This document shows positions 60,606 through 64,000 of a stretch of DNA of 64,000 nucleotides, in pieces. A program made the translations under genes and the position numbers. This DNA comes from Chrysophaeum taylorii (taxonomy: Eukaryota > Sar > Pelagophyceae > Pelagomonadales > Pelagomonadaceae): contig JAQMWT010000480.1 of assembly GCA_029834535.1 (NCBI GenBank), forward strand, positions 1-64,000, given 5' to 3'. How positions within the stretch are numbered: the stretch's first letter is position 1; the number at the start of each line of letters is the position of its first letter. Under the pieces are notes generated by a model. That model made no database searches, had not been told where the DNA came from, and saw only the letters and a program-made list of their open reading frames with translations.

Positions 60606-61319
60606 CGACGCGTGCTCTCCGATTAGGACGCGGGTCCCATTGTCGACCACATTTCTCCCCTCCTTCCTTCCTTCCTTCCTTCCTTCCTTCCTTTCTCGGA
60701 GTTTGTAGTGCACGCGGCACCGCGTGCTTCCTTCGCACCGTTCTTAATAATATTGCGACCTTCTTCCGATCGCGCTCCCCCTCGCTGCGGCGTTGGCGAC
60801 TGGTTCGTTCGAGATTCACGCCGACGACCCTGGCGCTGCTTGTGACGGGGTTCGTATGTGACTGCCACGCCAAGCAATACCCACGAAAAGGGCGGCGCGC
60901 GGTAGGACCTTTAGTTCTTCTTTCTTCAGCTCCTTCGAAGAACGAACATGAGTGTAGTATGCAATTGGTGGTGATGGAGCATGATGGCCACAGTTCTTTT
61001 ACTGTTTGGGTCGGCTTGCAAAAGCAAACGCAAACAAGTGGTCTTTTGACATACGTGCACATGAGCTTTTTCTTATTGGGAGCGTGTAAGAAGGCGAGAT
61101 TCGCCGTGCAATCAGGGGAATTGGCCAAGATAAATTATTGCAACAGCGCGTTCATCGTGAGAAAGCAGTGAGCGCTGAATGCAGAGGGACATGCGATGCC
61201 GAAAGCCGGACAGACAGAATCGGCATCATCTTCGCTCCGCGACGGCCCGTGCTATAAGTCACAGCAGGCGACTGACTGCCGCGTCGGCATTTGTGGTGGT
61301 GCAAGCATGATGGTGGCGC
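60606..61319. other. Intergenic with (CCTT)n repeat
   Basis: Contains (TTCC)n at 60659-60692. Open frames are short with no recognisable domain. Nothing else seen. Confidence 0.4.
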
Positions 61320-61703
61320 TCACATCGCGACGTATTCTGCGACAGACTCGCCACTATCCGGCGTCGCATCTGTAGTCCCAACCAACATGATGTAGCGGGA
61401 GGCATCGGTCGTCGCTAGAGAGACATTGTTTGTCCCTTCTTCGAGCCGTTCGTCGTCGCAGCAATTGGGCCGTGACAGCGGTACATGGCACACGGACGCG
61501 ACCCGCACGCGCTGCGAGGTCCGATCGCCCGTTGCAGCACGACTGACCACATCATGGTGCAAGTAAGCAGCAAGTACTCCCAGAGCAATTCCACACAAGA
61601 AGACGACCGCGACCAACACGACCACAATACCAAAGAACATTGCGAGCCTGACACCACCGCGTGCAGTCATCAGCGAGGAAACAACGTCCTGCGAGGTTCC
61701 CAT
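61320..61703 (-). CDS. Small single-span membrane protein
   Basis: 127 aa from ATG 61703. A strong transmembrane helix spans about residues 18-48 (VRLAMFFGIVVVLVAVVFLCGIALGVLAAYL), followed by a hydrophilic domain with two Cys (NCCDDERLEEG) and an acidic C-terminus (DSGESVAEYVAM). No family recognised. It is divergent from the WW/ARM gene with a GAGGG/T-tract motif in between (61771-61789). Confidence 0.45.
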   Translation of the reverse strand: MGTSQDVVSSLMTARGGVRLAMFFGIVVVLVAVVFLCGIALGVLAAYLHHDVVSRAATGDRTSQRVRVASVCHVPLSRPNCCDDERLEEGTNNVSLATTDASRYIMLVGTTDATPDSGESVAEYVAM

Positions 61704-61770
61704 TGGCTGCTCCGTTGTGTTGTCTGGTGTGCAACTCTGGAAAACGACGCCGAGTGTGCGTGCACGAACT

Positions 61771-61789
61771 GAAAAAACCCTCTAAAAAA
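61771..61789. promoter_or_regulatory. TTTTTTAGAGGGTTTTTTC motif between divergent genes
   Basis: Read on the minus strand, TTTTTTAGAGGGTTTTTTC lies 68-86 bp before the small membrane gene's ATG and about 45-63 bp from the WW/ARM gene's ATG. It is the best-preserved member of the motif set. Confidence 0.35.
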
Positions 61790-61833
61790 CTCAAACAAAA
61801 TTCCGCGTAAGTGCTAAGTATCCTTTAACGGCC

Positions 61834-63765
61834 ATGAACGTCGATGATGCCGAAGATGGTGCCAGCGACCAGAACTTTGCGCCGTCAATTGCATGCCCGC
61901 TGGGCATTCGACAGCCACCGGGGTACGTCGGCTATTTCGACGAGGATCGGGGTCAAGTATATGCGTATTGCGCGAGAACGGGAGAATGTTGCTACGGCGT
62001 TGGAGACGACGGTGATGTGTATGCCGTCGATTATCGGTACGCTATCGTTGTGAGAGAGCAAATCAAATGGAGTTTGTATGCGCAGTTCGGTGCTCTGGTT
62101 GCCTGCGGAGGCGAACACCGGTGATGGGTTCGACAGTTCCGCAGCACAAGTCACCCTACGGAAAAACACCCGATCACGTGCCATGCATTTCGCGAGTTGC
62201 GACGATGCGGCGACATTATTGCGCTATCCGGTGTCTCTACTGATGCCCCCCAGAACGCTGCTCACGCGATATGCAGGCAGTCGGTGGCTCGCCGGGCAGC
62301 GGACTGGAAATACGCCACTTCTCGCGCACATGAACAATACGTGAAGCACTGGGACGCGTCAAGCGGGTTCTATTACTTCGAACGCACAGTCACAGGGGAA
62401 ACGCAGTGGCACAAACCAGCAGTGCTTTTGGGAACCAGGTGAACCCATTCACTTTGAGTTGTGTGTGCCCAAGTGCGCCTCACAGGCGTCGTCGGAGCCT
62501 GGCTGTTTCGACGGCCGACGTGCGCGAGTCGTTAGCCGTTGACGACATTGCAACACATGACTTCGAGGGATATTTATCCGACACGGTAGACGTGAAACTT
62601 GTGCCGAATGAGGATTCTCATCACCTCGATTGTCGAGACTCTGGAACCGCGCTCTACGCTGGACAATGCGCCGCGCTTTATGCCGAAGATACAAACTCGT
62701 GTCTCTCCGGACCGTACTGCGCAAGATCCGGCAAAGGTTCGTCGTGCCCTAGTGACGGCGGCATCATGGCCTCACCATTTTTCTGCTGCGCAGGAAAACA
62801 GGCCATTCTTGCCATCAACGCGCTTCCACAGCGGTCGGCTTCGCTGCGACATAAGCCGTCGGTCGAGCCGAGCCTGCCACTCTTCCTTGACAACAATGAA
62901 ATCGAGTGTGATTGGAGGCCCGGTGACCAGGTGCAATGCTTCGACGGTTTCAAGGTCAAACGCGTCACCGTTGAACCCTATCTGCTTGCAAGCGGCGCTG
63001 CTGCCCGAGGGCCGCTCGAGGTCATCAAGCTCATGCAGCGGAATGCCAAACGCCAGGACTTGCTCTATTTCTGCTTGATGGCGATTGCGAAATTTGAATT
63101 CCACGAAAACGAAGATGGGCGCTGCACGCGCGAAGCCAAGGCGTGCATTCTGCAGACCCTCAAGATCTTCGGCAAGCACGCCGGAGTCCCGGCTATCGCT
63201 GCGGCGGCGCTGGCGGCGCTCGTTCAATTGGCACAGAACTACGCGGGCCGCGACGTGATTTCCAAGGAGGAATGGTGTCGCCTCGTCGTCGCGGCCTTAA
63301 ACAACCTGACCTTTGAGTTCCAAGAGGTGATCTTGCGACATGCCGATGGAAACGAAAAAGTACAAGTTCGCACCGCGACCCGGCAGTATGTGTCGTCCCC
63401 CTAGCGTGTTCCTCAACTGTCATCGCAGGTCGTGCGACGTCGCGGCCAACGGGTGTCGCCTTTTTGCGGCCATGGCGTGCGACTTCAAGATCCGCGAAGA
63501 TTATGCCGAGGACGCCATCAAGTGCTGTGTGATTGCAATGCGCGACTGCCCCGAAGACGCAACAGTTCAAACCACCGCCTGCTTGTGTCTGTACAACTTT
63601 GTGTACCGATGCGAGCTTGCGAGCCTCGTTGCCGAAGAGTGCAAAGCCTTAGATGCAGTGGAAGCAGCCATCGCGAATTTCGCCGCTGATCTCGAGTTCA
63701 TGGCCCTCGCCAAGCGAACGCACGGCGCGCTGCAGCCGAACGGATGGCGAGGCGTCGATTTTTAG
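61834..63765 (+). CDS. WW-domain / armadillo-like repeat protein
   Basis: Exons 61834-62120, 62145-62438, 62486-63385 and 63429-63765 give 605 aa with consistent phases. The N-terminal part has a WW-like piece (PPGYVGYFDEDRGQVYAYCARTGECCYG). A clearer WW domain follows at about 168-195 (KHWDASSGFYYFERTVTGETQWHKP). Residues about 340-600 are helical ARM/HEAT-like repeats (PLEVIKLMQRNAKRQDLLYFCLMAIAKF, ILQTLKIFGKHAGVPAIAAAALAALVQLAQNY, GCRLFAAMACDF, ACLCLYNFVYRCELASLV). A protein-interaction scaffold is likely. Intron 1 would be only 24 nt (GTGATGG...CCGCAG); it removes the single in-frame TGA. Introns 2 and 3 are 47 and 43 nt. Confidence 0.7.
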
Positions 63766-64000
63766 CTCGATTTTTAGCAGCGTTGTGCATTTACTAAATC
63801 AGTTTAGTAATGAAACGAGCATTACTTGCCACACTTTTTGAGTAAAGTAACTCGTAAAGTAAAAGTTGAGCATTACAAGCGGGTGCCGCGTAAAGTAAAG
63901 CTAAAGGCTGCTCGGGCTGAAAATTTTTAATTTTGCCGTATTTCTAATCCAGCCCCAACCTCGTGCAGGGACGGAGCACTACGCCACGATGTGATGAGCG
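63766..64000. other. AT-rich 3' flank and edge of a second copy of the 20.4-kb sequence
   Basis: The first part repeats TAAAGTAA-like words and GAGCATTAC (two copies). The last about 50 bp (63951-64000, CAACCTCGTGCAGGGACGGAG...CACGATGTGATGAGCG) match 20362-20410, so another copy of the decayed gene probably continues beyond the window. Confidence 0.45.

Noticed and set aside
60559-61128. 189-codon minus-strand frame downstream of the ELMO gene
   Set aside because: Translation of a (GGAA)n repeat plus low-complexity sequence; no start context or domain.
1-64000. tRNA or rRNA genes
   Set aside because: I looked for B-box-like GGTTCGAATCC words and long rRNA-like conserved blocks and found none convincing; a tRNAscan-SE/Infernal run would be decisive.

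Overview
The window is nuclear DNA of a eukaryote, most likely an ochrophyte (secondary-plastid) alga; a pelagophyte-like genome is my best guess. This rests on GC-rich coding sequence, many spliceosomal introns of about 35-100 nt, both strands packed with eukaryotic gene families, and a nucleus-encoded plastid-type protein (DUF3611 family) whose N-terminus is a signal peptide ending in A-A-A then F, the cleavage motif typical of plastid import in red-derived secondary algae. PACRG-like and IQ/coiled-coil proteins point to a flagellated stage. Species identity is inference.

Layout. 1-5.5 kb is a repeat block with four degenerate Helitron-like units, two on each strand in convergent orientation. 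5.6-14.9 kb (-) is one uninterrupted giant gene of about 3,100 codons. 15.2-29.4 kb holds a RING-TAZ protein, alanine aminotransferase, DCAF13/SOF1, a decayed gene copy, an ankyrin gene, a RING / PACRG-like divergent pair, a multi-membrane-span gene, a Sel1-repeat gene, an NAD(P)-binding oxidoreductase and a cupin-DUF952 fusion. 30.7-32.1 kb is a CDF zinc transporter. 32.1-34.3 kb is repeat-rich, with LINE 3' ends. 34.3-39.6 kb (-) is a large polytopic membrane protein with an EF-hand. 40.1-43.8 kb carries the plastid DUF3611 protein, a rhomboid-like membrane protein and an RRM-uS5 ribosomal protein. 44.2-47.5 kb is a head-to-tail array of three Helitron-like units. 47.6-64 kb holds a SYP7-type SNARE, GatA, an unknown membrane protein, a third LINE 3' end, a prephenate/arogenate dehydratase, a Sec7-PH-PH ARF-GEF, a DUF1995 protein, an ELMO-PH-WW-WW protein, a small membrane protein and a WW/armadillo-like protein.

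The genes are unrelated housekeeping, trafficking, metabolic and cytoskeletal genes, as expected of a compact algal chromosome; there is no operon-like system. Several neighbours are divergent pairs with only about 30-70 bp between start codons, so they probably share promoters. The most notable signals are the Helitron-like elements (recognisable ends, helicase C-terminal fragment, tandem arrays), unusual domain fusions, GC-AG introns, candidate ultra-short introns of 17-24 nt, and a repeated W..LD...NP..Y motif in the giant protein.

Exon boundaries were placed by hand from GT/GC-AG sites, reading-frame continuity and family alignment from memory. No search was run.
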